Counted from the stretch's first letter, positions 51,372-61,068 are shown. The stretch is DNA of 64,000 nucleotides from an uncultured Tateyamaria sp. (GCF_947487805.1 NZ_CANKXW010000001.1:867501-931500), one strand, 5' to 3'. Notes: a model not told the origin generated them from the letters alone. A program made the numbers and translations.

Positions 51372-54300
51372 TCAGTTCCCCCGCGCGCGTGCATTGACTG
51401 TTGCGGTGTCGACACTTGAGCCGCTGGACAGGCCCGTCGTGTCGCTGGCCGTGACCGTCACCGTATAGGATCCCGGCGCGGAATATGCGTGGCGCACGAT
51501 GGCCCCCGACGCGGTTGTCCCGTCGCCAAAGTCCCACTGAATGCTCAGCCCATGGCCATCCGCGTCCACTGCGTCGCTTGCATCAAAGACCACCACGTCA
51601 TGGGCGGCCCCCACCGGTACATCGCGGTCCGGGCCCGCATCGACCGATGGGCTGGAGTTGACCAGCACGCGCAGCGTATCGGTGTCGGTGGCGCAGGCCG
51701 ATCCGCTGTCATCGCGGGCCGAAAGTTCCACCGTGACCGGGCCACTGGCGTCAAAGCTACGCTCGACCTGCGCGCCGTTGAGGGTCACGCCGTCACTGAA
51801 GGTCCAGACATAGTCGATCAGCGCGCCATCGAGATCACCGGACGCCGAGGCGTCAAACTGCACCGCCTCGCCGGGATTGACGATCTGGTCCGGTCCCGCA
51901 ATCGCGGTGGGTGTCGCGTTCACCCGCACATAGACTTCTTCGCTGCGACGGCTGTTGAGCAACCCCTTGCCGTCATCCAGCGACACCGTAACAGGATAGA
52001 GACCCGGCGCGCCAAAGCTGTGGGAGACCGAGGCCCCCGTGGCCGTCGTACCGTCACCAAAGCGCCAGGAGACGCTGGTGGTTTCGTCCACCGATACGGA
52101 CCACGGCGTGGCAATGCCGGTGCAAATCTGTTGCGTGACCTCCAGTCCCACGGACGGGGCCGGGTTGACGGTAATCATCCGTTCGACCGTCACAGCAGAG
52201 TTGCCGACGCCCGCGTCGTCCATCACCGTCAGACGCAAGGTGTAGGTGCCCGGCGTGTTATAGGCATGTGCCACGGCCACACCGCTGGCGGTGGTCCCGT
52301 CGCCAAAGTCCCATGCGAACCCGGTAAGCGCACCGTCCGCATCGACGGACGCAGAGGCATCGAACACCGCCGCGGCGCCAACCGCAATCCGGTCAGGGCC
52401 ATCAAGGCCCGCCATCGGCGCTTCGTTCACGATCACCTTGCGCCGGGTTTCCACCTTGTCGAGACCCGAGCTCAACCCTTCGAGACGTGTCACGAGGTTG
52501 GCAAAGTAGATGCCCGGTTCGGCAAAGACGTAGTCGACGCTGTCCCCCGTCGCCGTGCCGCCATCGGAGAATGTCCATTCCTGCGCCGTCACGGTTGCCC
52601 CGTCCAGATCGGTGACCTGCGCCACGAAAGTGGCGGGCAGGCCAGCTGCGGCGCGGTCCTCTGCGACAATCACCTGTTCCGGGGCTGGCAGGACCTGCAC
52701 ATTTGCGGTGTCGGTGTCGAGCGGGCTGCAATCACCCACGGCCTCGCCCTGAATGGTCAGGGTCACGGGATAATTGCCGGGGTTCTTGAACCGGTATTCG
52801 GGCCGTTCACCGCTGGCCGTGCCGCCGTCGCCCATGGTCCAGCTGAACGCGTTGACCGCGCCATCCGCATCCGTGGATCCCGAGCCGTCAAAGCGGACGG
52901 GCTGGTTGGTATAGACCACGAGGTCCTCGCCTGCGTTGGCAATCGGGCCTTCGCGCACCAGAACGGCAATGCGGTCCACGTCGCTGCCCCATTCGGTGCC
53001 CTTGCCGTTACGCACGCGCAGGGTCACAGGGTAGGCGCCGGGATTTTCATAGATCTTGGTTGGGTTGATCAGGTCAGAGGTACTGCCATCCCCGAAGTCC
53101 CAGGAATAGAGCAACAGACCGCCATCCGGATCGACACTGTCGGAGGCGTCAAACAGAATGGACTCGCCCGAGCACACATCCCGGTTGCCACCTGCATCCG
53201 CGAGGGGGCGCGCATTGACGACAACGGTGGTCGCATCAATGGCCGTCGCGTTGCTGAGGCCGGTGCCGTCGTTCACGCGCAGCGTGACCGGGAATTTGCC
53301 GGACCGGGGATACACATGCGTGACCGTGCGGCCCATGCGCGGCGCGGAGCCATCACCCATGTCCCAAGTATAGACCAGCGCGTCGCCATCCGCGTCGGCA
53401 GAGGCGGACGCGTCCACCGTCACCTGCAACACGTCGGTTTCGATGTTTGGCCCTGCTTCGGCCACGGGGGCGGCGTTCACGCGCACCGTCATGTCGTCGG
53501 CATCGGTGGAATTGGCCACGCCCGCCTGATCCGTGACAACCAGCTGCACGGACCATGTGCCCGGCGTGTCATAGCTGCGCGTGACCTGCGGTGTGGTCTG
53601 GGCGGGGAACCCGTCGTCGAATTCCCAAAGGTAGCTGACGATCTGGCCGTCGATGTCAAAGCTCTGGCTGGCATCCAGCACAACCGGATCACCCGGCGCG
53701 ACCAGCAGGTTTGCACCCGCCTCGGCCACGGGGGCCGCATTTACAGTGATCAGGACATCGTCGTCGTCACGGGCCGCACCACCGGTAAAGCTGTCAAAGA
53801 CCGACAGACCGATACGGTAGGTGCCCGGCTCGGAAATGGCGTAGCCGATCCGTTCCTGGTCCATGGTCGCTCCGCTGGGCAACTGCCATTCATATGCGCT
53901 GATCGCGCCATCGGGGTCGAGCGAGGACCGCGCGCTGAGCACGAATTCCTCGTCCGGGGCCACGACCTGCGGCGGGCCAGCATCGGCGATAGGTGTGGCG
54001 TTGACCGTCACCAGCATCGTGTCGCGGTTGGAATTGAGCGGCGCGCCGCTGGCGTCACGCACAACAAGCGCAACCTCGTAGATGCCGGGACGCGCAAAGG
54101 CGTGCACAGGGCGCGGACCGGTGGCCGTGCCACCATCGCCGAACCGCCATTCATAGGCCGAGATCGTGCCATCGGGGTCGACCGACCCGGTGCCATCGAA
54201 TTGCACTTCGGACGCGGTCACGTATTGATCGGGGCCCGCATTGGCCACAGGCGCTGCGTCGATCACGATCTGCCGCGTGGTGCGCTGCGTGGCGGACGCC

Positions 54301-56225
54301 GTGCCGCTGTTGTCTGTCACGGTCAGGGCGACGGTATAGACGCCGGGCGCGGTCCACGCATAGCTGACAGCCTCCCCTTCGCCCATTGCGCCGTCACCGA
54401 ATTCCCACAGATAGGACAGGATCACCCCATCGGCGTCGGTGCTACCCGACCCGTCAAGCAGTGCGGCCTCGCCCACGGATGCGGGGCGGTCGGGGATGAC
54501 AATGGCCGGTTCTGGGGGCGAGTTGACGCCAATGACCAGCGTGTCGGAGGCCTGCGCATTGGCGACACCACTGTCATCCGTGACAGTCAGTGCAACGGTA
54601 TAGCGGCCCGGTTCGGCGTATTGGTGCTGTACGGCGACACCGTTCAGCGTGGTGCCGTCGCCCATGTCCCAAACATAGGCGCCGACATTGCCGTCCACGT
54701 CATAGCTGGCCGATCCGTTGAGCGATACGGTCTGACCCACCTTGGCGGTCTGATCCGTGCCGGCCTCGGCCACGGGGGAGAAGTTCACCGTGATGTCGCG
54801 TGTTGCCACCCCAAAGTTACACGGATGCAGGCTGTCATCGCTGACGCGCAGGACCACGCGGTAGGCACCGGGTTGGGCATATTGCTTTTGCGCCAAGGGA
54901 CCTTCGACCTGTTCGCCATCGCCAAAGGACCAGACATAGCGGGTGATCGGGCTGTCCGAGGGCTGCGACGCGGTGCCGTCAAAGGGGATCACCTCGCCCG
55001 GGGCCACGACAATGGCTGCACCCGGCTGGGCGACGGGGGCCGCGCGCACATGCACCGGCACCTCGACAGAGGCACCCGCACCGGGGCGGCCGCCCTCTTC
55101 GAGCACCTTAAGAATGGCGGTGTAGCGACCGGGCTGGTCATAAAGATGTGCGATCACCGGCTCGGCGGCGCTGTTGCCGTCGCCGAATTCCCAGACATAG
55201 GATAACGGATCGCGGCCGATCGACCGGCTGCCGTCAAAGGCGACTGACTGGCAATTGGCAAGCGGGCGGCCCGTGCCAACGGCAGTGGGGCGCGCGGGAT
55301 CCAGCGTGCGGCGCGGCGGCATGTTCAGCGCAACGGGCGCGCCTGTGCCATCAAACACGGCGACGGTCACATCATTGGGCGTCTCGAACCCTTCGGCAAG
55401 GCTAAGCGCGAGGTTGTCCTCGCTGGTGTCGACGCTGTCGACGGTCCAGAAATCCTGACCCGAGACCTGCACGCGCAGGTCCTCGTAGTCGGTGACGATC
55501 GCGATGTCGCCATTTGCGGCATCGAAGCTCTGGACCGAATAGGGCCCCTGGGTGCCTTCAAAACCCACGCGGGTCGCGGTGCCTGCGCGGGTCCAGCGGA
55601 TCGTCGGCTGATAGGAAAACAGTTGCAGACCATCAGGCGCGCGATCCCGGTCACGGGCGCGGCTGACATTTACAGAGAACCCGTTGCCGTCATTGCCGCG
55701 TGTGCCCTCAACATCGATGCGGAAATAAGACCGCCCGCCTAGTTGCTCGCCCTGCCGGGCGCGGACGGCGCCCAGCGTGACCCAGCGCCCATCGGTATTG
55801 CGGTCACTGTCATATGCGCGTTCAAGCACGACGCGGCCGGGGCCTGTTACGGGGAAATCAGGGCGCGCACGGTCGGCACGCGCGCGGTCTTCGACCATCT
55901 CCGGCCGGTCGGCTGCTGAAAACGCACCATCGGCGCCAAAAACACGGAAGGTGGTGACCGAATCGCGCGGCCCGCCATAGGTGAAATCATCCTGACCGAA
56001 GATCTCGGGGTCAAACAGGCGCACGAACACACGCCCCGACGTGTCAGACGGGATGGAAAAGAAGATCTGCTCGCGCCGATCCACGTCACCCTCGCGGGTC
56101 TGCGCCTGGGCGCCATAGACGACGATCAAGCCCTCATCGACGGACTGGGCCGCCGCAGGCAAGGCCGTCACCATCAACATCATGGCCAAAACACGCCCAA
56201 TACTGCGCATCGCAATCCCCATCAT
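51372..56225 (-). CDS. Giant secreted/periplasmic PKD-repeat protein
   Basis: The ATG at 56225 has GGAGG 7 bases upstream, giving 1617 residues. A signal peptide (VLAMMLMVTALPAAAQS) is followed by a ~300-residue N-terminal region (SIPSDTSGRVFVRLFDPE, DNLALSLAEGFETPNDVTV) and then about 15 PKD beta-sandwich repeats of ~85-90 residues to the C-terminus. Most carry the W-x-F/M-G-DG core (YVWEFGDG, YTWDMGDG); one copy reads EWQLPSG. No catalytic domain, LPXTG, or membrane anchor is seen. PKD repeats mediate protein or polysaccharide contacts at surfaces. The gene lies between the LysM/FecR gene (52-base gap) and the adenylate cyclase gene. Confidence 0.88.
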   Translation of the reverse strand: MMGIAMRSIGRVLAMMLMVTALPAAAQSVDEGLIVVYGAQAQTREGDVDRREQIFFSIPSDTSGRVFVRLFDPEIFGQDDFTYGGPRDSVTTFRVFGADGAFSAADRPEMVEDRARADRARPDFPVTGPGRVVLERAYDSDRNTDGRWVTLGAVRARQGEQLGGRSYFRIDVEGTRGNDGNGFSVNVSRARDRDRAPDGLQLFSYQPTIRWTRAGTATRVGFEGTQGPYSVQSFDAANGDIAIVTDYEDLRVQVSGQDFWTVDSVDTSEDNLALSLAEGFETPNDVTVAVFDGTGAPVALNMPPRRTLDPARPTAVGTGRPLANCQSVAFDGSRSIGRDPLSYVWEFGDGNSAAEPVIAHLYDQPGRYTAILKVLEEGGRPGAGASVEVPVHVRAAPVAQPGAAIVVAPGEVIPFDGTASQPSDSPITRYVWSFGDGEQVEGPLAQKQYAQPGAYRVVLRVSDDSLHPCNFGVATRDITVNFSPVAEAGTDQTAKVGQTVSLNGSASYDVDGNVGAYVWDMGDGTTLNGVAVQHQYAEPGRYTVALTVTDDSGVANAQASDTLVIGVNSPPEPAIVIPDRPASVGEAALLDGSGSTDADGVILSYLWEFGDGAMGEGEAVSYAWTAPGVYTVALTVTDNSGTASATQRTTRQIVIDAAPVANAGPDQYVTASEVQFDGTGSVDPDGTISAYEWRFGDGGTATGPRPVHAFARPGIYEVALVVRDASGAPLNSNRDTMLVTVNATPIADAGPPQVVAPDEEFVLSARSSLDPDGAISAYEWQLPSGATMDQERIGYAISEPGTYRIGLSVFDSFTGGAARDDDDVLITVNAAPVAEAGANLLVAPGDPVVLDASQSFDIDGQIVSYLWEFDDGFPAQTTPQVTRSYDTPGTWSVQLVVTDQAGVANSTDADDMTVRVNAAPVAEAGPNIETDVLQVTVDASASADADGDALVYTWDMGDGSAPRMGRTVTHVYPRSGKFPVTLRVNDGTGLSNATAIDATTVVVNARPLADAGGNRDVCSGESILFDASDSVDPDGGLLLYSWDFGDGSTSDLINPTKIYENPGAYPVTLRVRNGKGTEWGSDVDRIAVLVREGPIANAGEDLVVYTNQPVRFDGSGSTDADGAVNAFSWTMGDGGTASGERPEYRFKNPGNYPVTLTIQGEAVGDCSPLDTDTANVQVLPAPEQVIVAEDRAAAGLPATFVAQVTDLDGATVTAQEWTFSDGGTATGDSVDYVFAEPGIYFANLVTRLEGLSSGLDKVETRRKVIVNEAPMAGLDGPDRIAVGAAAVFDASASVDADGALTGFAWDFGDGTTASGVAVAHAYNTPGTYTLRLTVMDDAGVGNSAVTVERMITVNPAPSVGLEVTQQICTGIATPWSVSVDETTSVSWRFGDGTTATGASVSHSFGAPGLYPVTVSLDDGKGLLNSRRSEEVYVRVNATPTAIAGPDQIVNPGEAVQFDASASGDLDGALIDYVWTFSDGVTLNGAQVERSFDASGPVTVELSARDDSGSACATDTDTLRVLVNSSPSVDAGPDRDVPVGAAHDVVVFDASDAVDADGHGLSIQWDFGDGTTASGAIVRHAYSAPGSYTVTVTASDTTGLSSGSSVDTATVNARARGN

Positions 56226-56277
56226 TCTTCGTCCTCCAAGGTTCGGCGCCGCGCAGATGCGGCACCGTCCCACCCAG

Positions 56278-58641
56278 TCACCGGAACGCAGCGTTCCCGG
56301 CGTAATCTTCAATCACCACTTCGATCAGTTGCAGCGCGCCCGGCTCCGGCGGCAGGGCCGCCCGGCACACGCCAGACGTCGCATCGCAGCGCAGGAACCC
56401 TTCGCGTTCGGCGTCGCCCACCTGCAGCAAGTAGGATGCCGCCTGCCGCAGCCCGCTGGCATCGCTGGCCACGACCGTGATTTCGATCGGGCCGCCTGCG
56501 CCATTTGGCCGACCGACATTGACCGATTGCACTTCGGGCGGATCAATGTCGTAGAGCGTCTGTAAGCGCGAGGCGCTGACATTGCCCACGGCATCCGTCG
56601 CCACGAGGTCAAACAGGTTCAAGCCCGGTGCGAGGCTGAGCGAAAAGGCAAAGCGCCCCGCGTCCATCGGCACATCCACCCCGTTGATCGTCAATTCGGT
56701 CGCATCACCGGCGCTGCCGATCAGCTCAATCTCGTCCTGATCCGTGGCCTTGGGCGGCGGACTATCCAAGGCGGTTTCGGGCGCTGTCCGGTCACGAACG
56801 GCCTCAAAGTCGAGCCGCCCTTCGATCAGGCCCGTGGGCCCGAGCACCGCAATCGTGTAGCCGCGCGGCGTTTCCTCGGCGGGAACCGAAAAACTGATCG
56901 CGCCGGCAGCAGCAACCACGGTCCGCAGGATCTCTGTGCCACCACTTTGCACCAGTACGTCCGCCCCCTGTGCCGCATTCGAGGCCGCGAAGACCGACAG
57001 TTCGGCAGACCGCGTCGCCAGAGCAGGGCCAACACGGGGCAGAGCAGGGGACAGGCTGACGTCGATCTGTGCAGCGGGGCGGTACACGACTGTCTGCGCG
57101 GTCGCACTTTCGTTGCCCGCGGGATCAATTGCCCGCAAGGTCAGGATGTTGGGCCCAGGCGTCAAAGCTGTATCGAGGATAAAGCTGCCATCAGAACCCA
57201 GCGGCACGGGCGTGCCATTCAACTCGACCACCGCATCGGGTTCGGAGGCCCCGAAAATCTCGATCCGCGGTTCTGTCACGATCTCCCCGTCACCGGGGGC
57301 AAGCAAGGTCAGGAACGGCGGCGTCTTGTCCACGCGCAGGGTGAAAGATTGCGGCACGCTCCATTGTCCGGGCAGACCCAGACGGTCCAGCGCGGCGACA
57401 CGCCAGTGATAGGTGCGCGGCGGCAGGGCCTCGGTGTCAAAGGTGGTCCCGCGCACGCCCCATTCGGACACCTGCATCTGGTTAAAGCCGGGATCCAGCG
57501 CGACTTCGACCCAATAGGCCTCGGCGTCGGCAAATGCCGACCAGCCCAGCGGTGCAAACCCGTCATAAAGGATCGCGCCCAAATCGGGTGAAACCAGCGA
57601 TGGTGCGTCCAGCACCGCGGCGCGCTCCGCGCCGGACGCAGTCAACACCAGCCCCTCGTTTTCATTGACCTGGATAGTCTCGTTGCCGTCCTTGATCTCG
57701 AGCGCGGGCGTGTCGTAGTTGACGAAACGCGCGCCGCTGGAATCGTTCTTGATCCAGAAATCGCCGGAATTGGTTGTCGTCTCCACGCCGGGTACATCGA
57801 CCTCAAAGGCGGTCTTTTCCGACAATTGGTTGAGCAACGCATAAAAATCCCCGTTCACGAGGCTCACCTTGGTCACTTCGGTTCCGGTCAACGGGTCTGA
57901 ACGCATTCGCTGGATCGTGGCGTTTGAATTGGCGTTCAGCCGCAATCGGCTGAGGTCCCGGAATGTGACCTGTGTGGTACTGTCGGACAGGGTGCGTACG
58001 CGTTCGAATTCGACCAGCACATCGTTCAGGCCACGCCCGCTCCAGCGGGGTTCCTGCGGCGCGCGCCCTTCGACATCGCCTTGCACATCCGACACGACCG
58101 CCTCGGCGGACCGGTCCCGCTGCGCGATCGAGATATCGAGCGCCTCCATCGCCAGCAATGTGGCAATGTCCGACAGGTCGACGACCTCGACCCATGCGCC
58201 GACCTCGCGCCGCCCCACAGCCGCTTCGCGATTCTCCAGTGCTTCGCCGATTTCCTGCGGCGCGAACACCTGCGCGCCTTCCGCGTTGGCGGCCTGGATG
58301 GCGGCCAGTGCCTCGGCCAAGGCCGCATCTGCCGCGCGGACCTGCTTCACCGGCAGTTGGAGTGCAGTACCTGGCACGACGGCCGCCGGAGATGAGATTG
58401 CGTTCAACTCAAGTACATAAGGCCACAGATCGGGATCATTCAGGAAATCTCCCACGATGCCGCGTAGCGTGTCATTCTCTCCGAAAACCACCGTCTCCAA
58501 TGGCGCGTTCAGATCTGCGGATTGCGCGACGCCTTGCGCTGCAACGGCAGAAAATACGCCGGCAAACAGAACGCGTTTCAGCGCTGAAATCGCTTGTTCA
58601 AAACCACGCAAACCGTTTCCCCCAGTTTTTAGGCGTGACAA
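56278..58641 (-). CDS. LysM/FecR domain-containing envelope protein
   Basis: Up to 787 residues: signal peptide (LFAGVFSAVAAQGVAQS), a LysM-like region (about 47-98; VVFGENDTLRGIVGDFLNDPDLWPYV, PGTALQLP), a helical linker, a FecR-type domain (about 180-300; VVSDVQGDVEGR, LRLNANSNATIQRM), then several Ig-like/glucodextranase-type beta modules (PPFLTLLAPGDGEI; FGASEPDAVVELNGTPV). No ATG is available; the start is TTG 58641 or, with a better GGGGGA spacing, TTG 58611. LysM would hold it to peptidoglycan. FecR-type proteins are often encoded beside membrane cyclases, and here it leads the row with the PKD protein and the adenylate cyclase. Confidence 0.82.
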   Translation of the reverse strand: MSRLKTGGNGLRGFEQAISALKRVLFAGVFSAVAAQGVAQSADLNAPLETVVFGENDTLRGIVGDFLNDPDLWPYVLELNAISSPAAVVPGTALQLPVKQVRAADAALAEALAAIQAANAEGAQVFAPQEIGEALENREAAVGRREVGAWVEVVDLSDIATLLAMEALDISIAQRDRSAEAVVSDVQGDVEGRAPQEPRWSGRGLNDVLVEFERVRTLSDSTTQVTFRDLSRLRLNANSNATIQRMRSDPLTGTEVTKVSLVNGDFYALLNQLSEKTAFEVDVPGVETTTNSGDFWIKNDSSGARFVNYDTPALEIKDGNETIQVNENEGLVLTASGAERAAVLDAPSLVSPDLGAILYDGFAPLGWSAFADAEAYWVEVALDPGFNQMQVSEWGVRGTTFDTEALPPRTYHWRVAALDRLGLPGQWSVPQSFTLRVDKTPPFLTLLAPGDGEIVTEPRIEIFGASEPDAVVELNGTPVPLGSDGSFILDTALTPGPNILTLRAIDPAGNESATAQTVVYRPAAQIDVSLSPALPRVGPALATRSAELSVFAASNAAQGADVLVQSGGTEILRTVVAAAGAISFSVPAEETPRGYTIAVLGPTGLIEGRLDFEAVRDRTAPETALDSPPPKATDQDEIELIGSAGDATELTINGVDVPMDAGRFAFSLSLAPGLNLFDLVATDAVGNVSASRLQTLYDIDPPEVQSVNVGRPNGAGGPIEITVVASDASGLRQAASYLLQVGDAEREGFLRCDATSGVCRAALPPEPGALQLIEVVIEDYAGNAAFR

Positions 58642-59014
58642 AAATCGTAATATTCTTGGTTAATGACGAAAGTGTCGTAGGGGCAGGCACACCTGGCAAG
58701 TCATTATTTCATGACTTGCAGTTCACTGTCGCGTGACGTGCAACGTGCAGACGAAAAGACGTCAAATTGTATCAAATTGACGAACAGTTCCCGCATGAGG
58801 TGTGAGCCGGCAGGTCAAGTCGTATGAAGCACGCGTCCGCGTGCAGGTGGGTTTTCTACCCATGATTGGTGGCGAAACCGCGGAACTTCAATCTGAGTCG
58901 ACGATTTCAAAAGGGAATTTCTGGTCCATATTTTTCCACGGCAAGGCTGCAAACCATTGACACATGCGGCGCGCATTGCCCTTGATGCGGACAAAGGAAC
59001 AGGGAGACAATGGC
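58642..59014. other. 373-base divergent intergenic region (LysM/FecR and formaldehyde dehydrogenase promoters)
   Basis: No gene is seen here. It holds a perfect 9-bp inverted repeat (58696-58719), a pair of TCAAATTG direct repeats 10 bp apart inside a CGTCAA/TTGACG dyad (58760-58782), and a 7-bp hairpin (58829-58844). The region is AT-richer than its surroundings and must contain both promoters. Confidence 0.6.
58696..58719. promoter_or_regulatory. Perfect palindrome upstream of the LysM/FecR gene
   Basis: GCAAGTCAT and its exact inverse ATGACTTGC flank a 6-bp AT-rich centre, 55 bases before the TTG at 58641. The form suits a dimeric regulator. No regulator gene is adjacent. Confidence 0.5.
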
Positions 59015-60130
59015 ATGATGAAAACCCGCGCCGCCGTAGCCGTCGAGGCTGGCAAACCGCTCGAAATCATGGAGGTCAATCTGGATGGCCCCCGCAAGGG
59101 AGAGGTTCTGGTCGAGATCAAGGCGACCGGATTGTGCCATACGGATGAGTTTACCCGGTCGGGTGCGGATCCCGAGGGGATCTTTCCGGCTATTCTGGGC
59201 CATGAAGGCGCGGGCGTCGTGATCGAGGTTGGCGAGGGCGTCACGACGCTCGAAGTCGGGGACCACGTCATCCCGCTTTACACGCCGGAATGTCGCGAAT
59301 GCGAATACTGCCTGAACCCCAAGACGAACCTGTGCCAGAAGGTGCGCGCGACCCAAGGGCAGGGGCTCTTGCCCGATGGCTCTACCCGGTTCTCCATGCT
59401 CGATGGCACGCCCATTCACCACTACATGGGCTGTTCGACCTTTGCCAATCACACGGTGGTTCCGGAAATCGCTCTGGCCAAGGTCCGCAAGGACGCGCCG
59501 TTCGACAAGATCTGCTACATCGGTTGTGGCGTGACCACCGGCATCGGGGCGGTGATCAACACGGCCAAGGTCGAAATCGGCAGCCGGTGCATCGTGTTCG
59601 GTCTCGGCGGCATCGGTCTCAACGTCATTCAGGGGCTGAAACTGGCAGGCTGCGACCAGATCGTCGGTGTCGACCTCAATGACGGCAAGGTCGAGATGGC
59701 CGAGCATTTCGGCATGACCGATTTCGTGAACCCTTCGAAAGTCGACGGCGACATGGTGGCTCATCTGGTCGAACTGACCGGGGGCGGGGCCGACTATACC
59801 TTTGATGCGACGGGCAACGTCGACGTCATGCGCACGGCGCTCGAGGCCGCGCACAAAGGCTGGGGCGAGAGCATCATCATCGGCGTGGCACCCGCAGGCG
59901 CCGAAATCTCGACCCGTCCCTTCCAGCTGGTCACAGGCCGCGTCTGGCGCGGCACGGCCTTTGGCGGGGCCAAGGGCCGCACTGACGTGCCCAAGATCGT
60001 GGACTGGTACATGGACGGCAAGATCGAGATTGACCCGATGATCACCCACAAACTGACCCTCGACGAGATTAATCACGGCTTTGATCTGATGCACGAGGGC
60101 AAATCGATCCGCGCGGTTGTCGAATTTTGA
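59015..60130 (+). CDS. adhC: S-(hydroxymethyl)glutathione dehydrogenase / class III alcohol dehydrogenase
   Basis: The 371-residue enzyme carries catalytic zinc ligands C41 (GLCHTD), H63 (GHEGAG) and C171 (GCGVTTG), structural zinc ligands C93, C96, C99 and C107, and the NAD loop GLGGIG (196-201) with D220. TGGGADYTFDATGN and GRVWRGTAFGG are typical of class III enzymes. It oxidises S-hydroxymethylglutathione from formaldehyde to S-formylglutathione. GGGAG lies 8 bases before the ATG at 59015; ATG 59018 is equally possible. The usual S-formylglutathione hydrolase gene is not next to it; a beta-propeller gene is coupled instead. Confidence 0.93.
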   Translation: MMKTRAAVAVEAGKPLEIMEVNLDGPRKGEVLVEIKATGLCHTDEFTRSGADPEGIFPAILGHEGAGVVIEVGEGVTTLEVGDHVIPLYTPECRECEYCLNPKTNLCQKVRATQGQGLLPDGSTRFSMLDGTPIHHYMGCSTFANHTVVPEIALAKVRKDAPFDKICYIGCGVTTGIGAVINTAKVEIGSRCIVFGLGGIGLNVIQGLKLAGCDQIVGVDLNDGKVEMAEHFGMTDFVNPSKVDGDMVAHLVELTGGGADYTFDATGNVDVMRTALEAAHKGWGESIIIGVAPAGAEISTRPFQLVTGRVWRGTAFGGAKGRTDVPKIVDWYMDGKIEIDPMITHKLTLDEINHGFDLMHEGKSIRAVVEF

Positions 60131-60972
60131 CACCGCAAAGCTTTGTCGTCCTGCATGACGTGGTGACAGGCGACGAAGAGGTCGTGTACGAAACGCCCGA
60201 TCTGATCGAGGCGCCGAACTGGTCCCCCTGCGGGACCTTTTTGGTGCTTAACGGGTCGGGCCGGGTGTTCCGCTTTGATCTGGGCACGGGGCGGGTGCAG
60301 CCTATCGACACCGGGCCGTTGACCCACCTGAATAACGATCACGGGATTTCGCCGGACGGCACGACGCTGCTGGTCAGCGAAAGCCCCGCACGCGGCACTT
60401 CCTGTATCTATGCGCTGCCTATTACCGGCGGCACACCGCGCCGCATCACGGATCTGGTCCCGTCTTATTTCCACGGCTGGTCGCCAGATGGCGCGACGAT
60501 CACCTATACAGCGCGCCGGAATGGCGTGTTCCACATCTGCACCTGTCCACTCGCGGGCGGGGCCGAGACGCGGCTGACCGGCGGGCCCGGGCATCGCGAC
60601 GGCCCTGATTACGCCGCGGATGGGCAGTGGATCTGGTTCAACTCCGACCACCACGGGCAGACGCCGGACATCTGGCGCATCCGGACCGACGGGCGCGATC
60701 TGCAACAGATTACCGACGACGCCCTGGTAAACTGGTTTCCGCATCCGTCCCCTGACGGGCAACATGTGCTGTACCTGGCGTATCCCAAAGACGTGCTGGG
60801 CCACCCCCGCGGGCAGGAGGTCTCGCTGAACCTGATGCCCCAATCCGGTGGAGCCGCGCGAACGGTCGCGGCCTTTTACGGTGGGCAGGGATCGATCAAT
60901 GTTCCCAACTGGTCGCCCGACGCACGCCACTTTGCCTATGTCCGATACGCACGACCTGACGTCACTTCGTAG
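60127..60972 (+). CDS. TolB-like (WD40/PD40) beta-propeller protein
   Basis: The 281-residue protein consists of repeated propeller blades with the PD40 pattern (APNWSPCGTFLVLN, NNDHGISPDGTTLLV, YFHGWSPDGATITYT, GPDYAADGQWIWFNS, WFPHPSPDGQHVLYL, VPNWSPDARHFAYV). No signal peptide is evident, so unlike TolB it may stay in the cytoplasm. It starts with TTG at 60127, overlapping the formaldehyde dehydrogenase stop as TTGA, which implies coupled translation. Whether it acts on glutathione adducts or is a structural partner is not known. Confidence 0.82.
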   Translation: MTPQSFVVLHDVVTGDEEVVYETPDLIEAPNWSPCGTFLVLNGSGRVFRFDLGTGRVQPIDTGPLTHLNNDHGISPDGTTLLVSESPARGTSCIYALPITGGTPRRITDLVPSYFHGWSPDGATITYTARRNGVFHICTCPLAGGAETRLTGGPGHRDGPDYAADGQWIWFNSDHHGQTPDIWRIRTDGRDLQQITDDALVNWFPHPSPDGQHVLYLAYPKDVLGHPRGQEVSLNLMPQSGGAARTVAAFYGGQGSINVPNWSPDARHFAYVRYARPDVTS

Positions 60973-61068
60973 GCGTGGCGCGATTTTCATGTCCATTGGC
61001 GCGATCCGCGACTTTTGACTTTGTTTCCGGGTGTTATCTGTCAGCCGAGGCAGTCAACCGAGGGCAAA

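Noticed and set aside
51489-55205. A 1238-residue open frame antisense to the PKD-repeat gene
   Set aside because: It mirrors the codon pattern of the repeat gene, is rich in R/H/G, has no domain, and GC-rich third positions keep the antisense frame open.
51372-56225. Repeated DNA as a CRISPR array or recent tandem duplication
   Set aside because: The repeats are diverged protein-coding PKD units with no constant short repeat and spacer structure.
58829-58844. Hairpin GCACGCG/CGCGTGC as an intrinsic terminator
   Set aside because: It lies between divergent genes with no upstream transcript to stop, and the following T-run is not adjacent.
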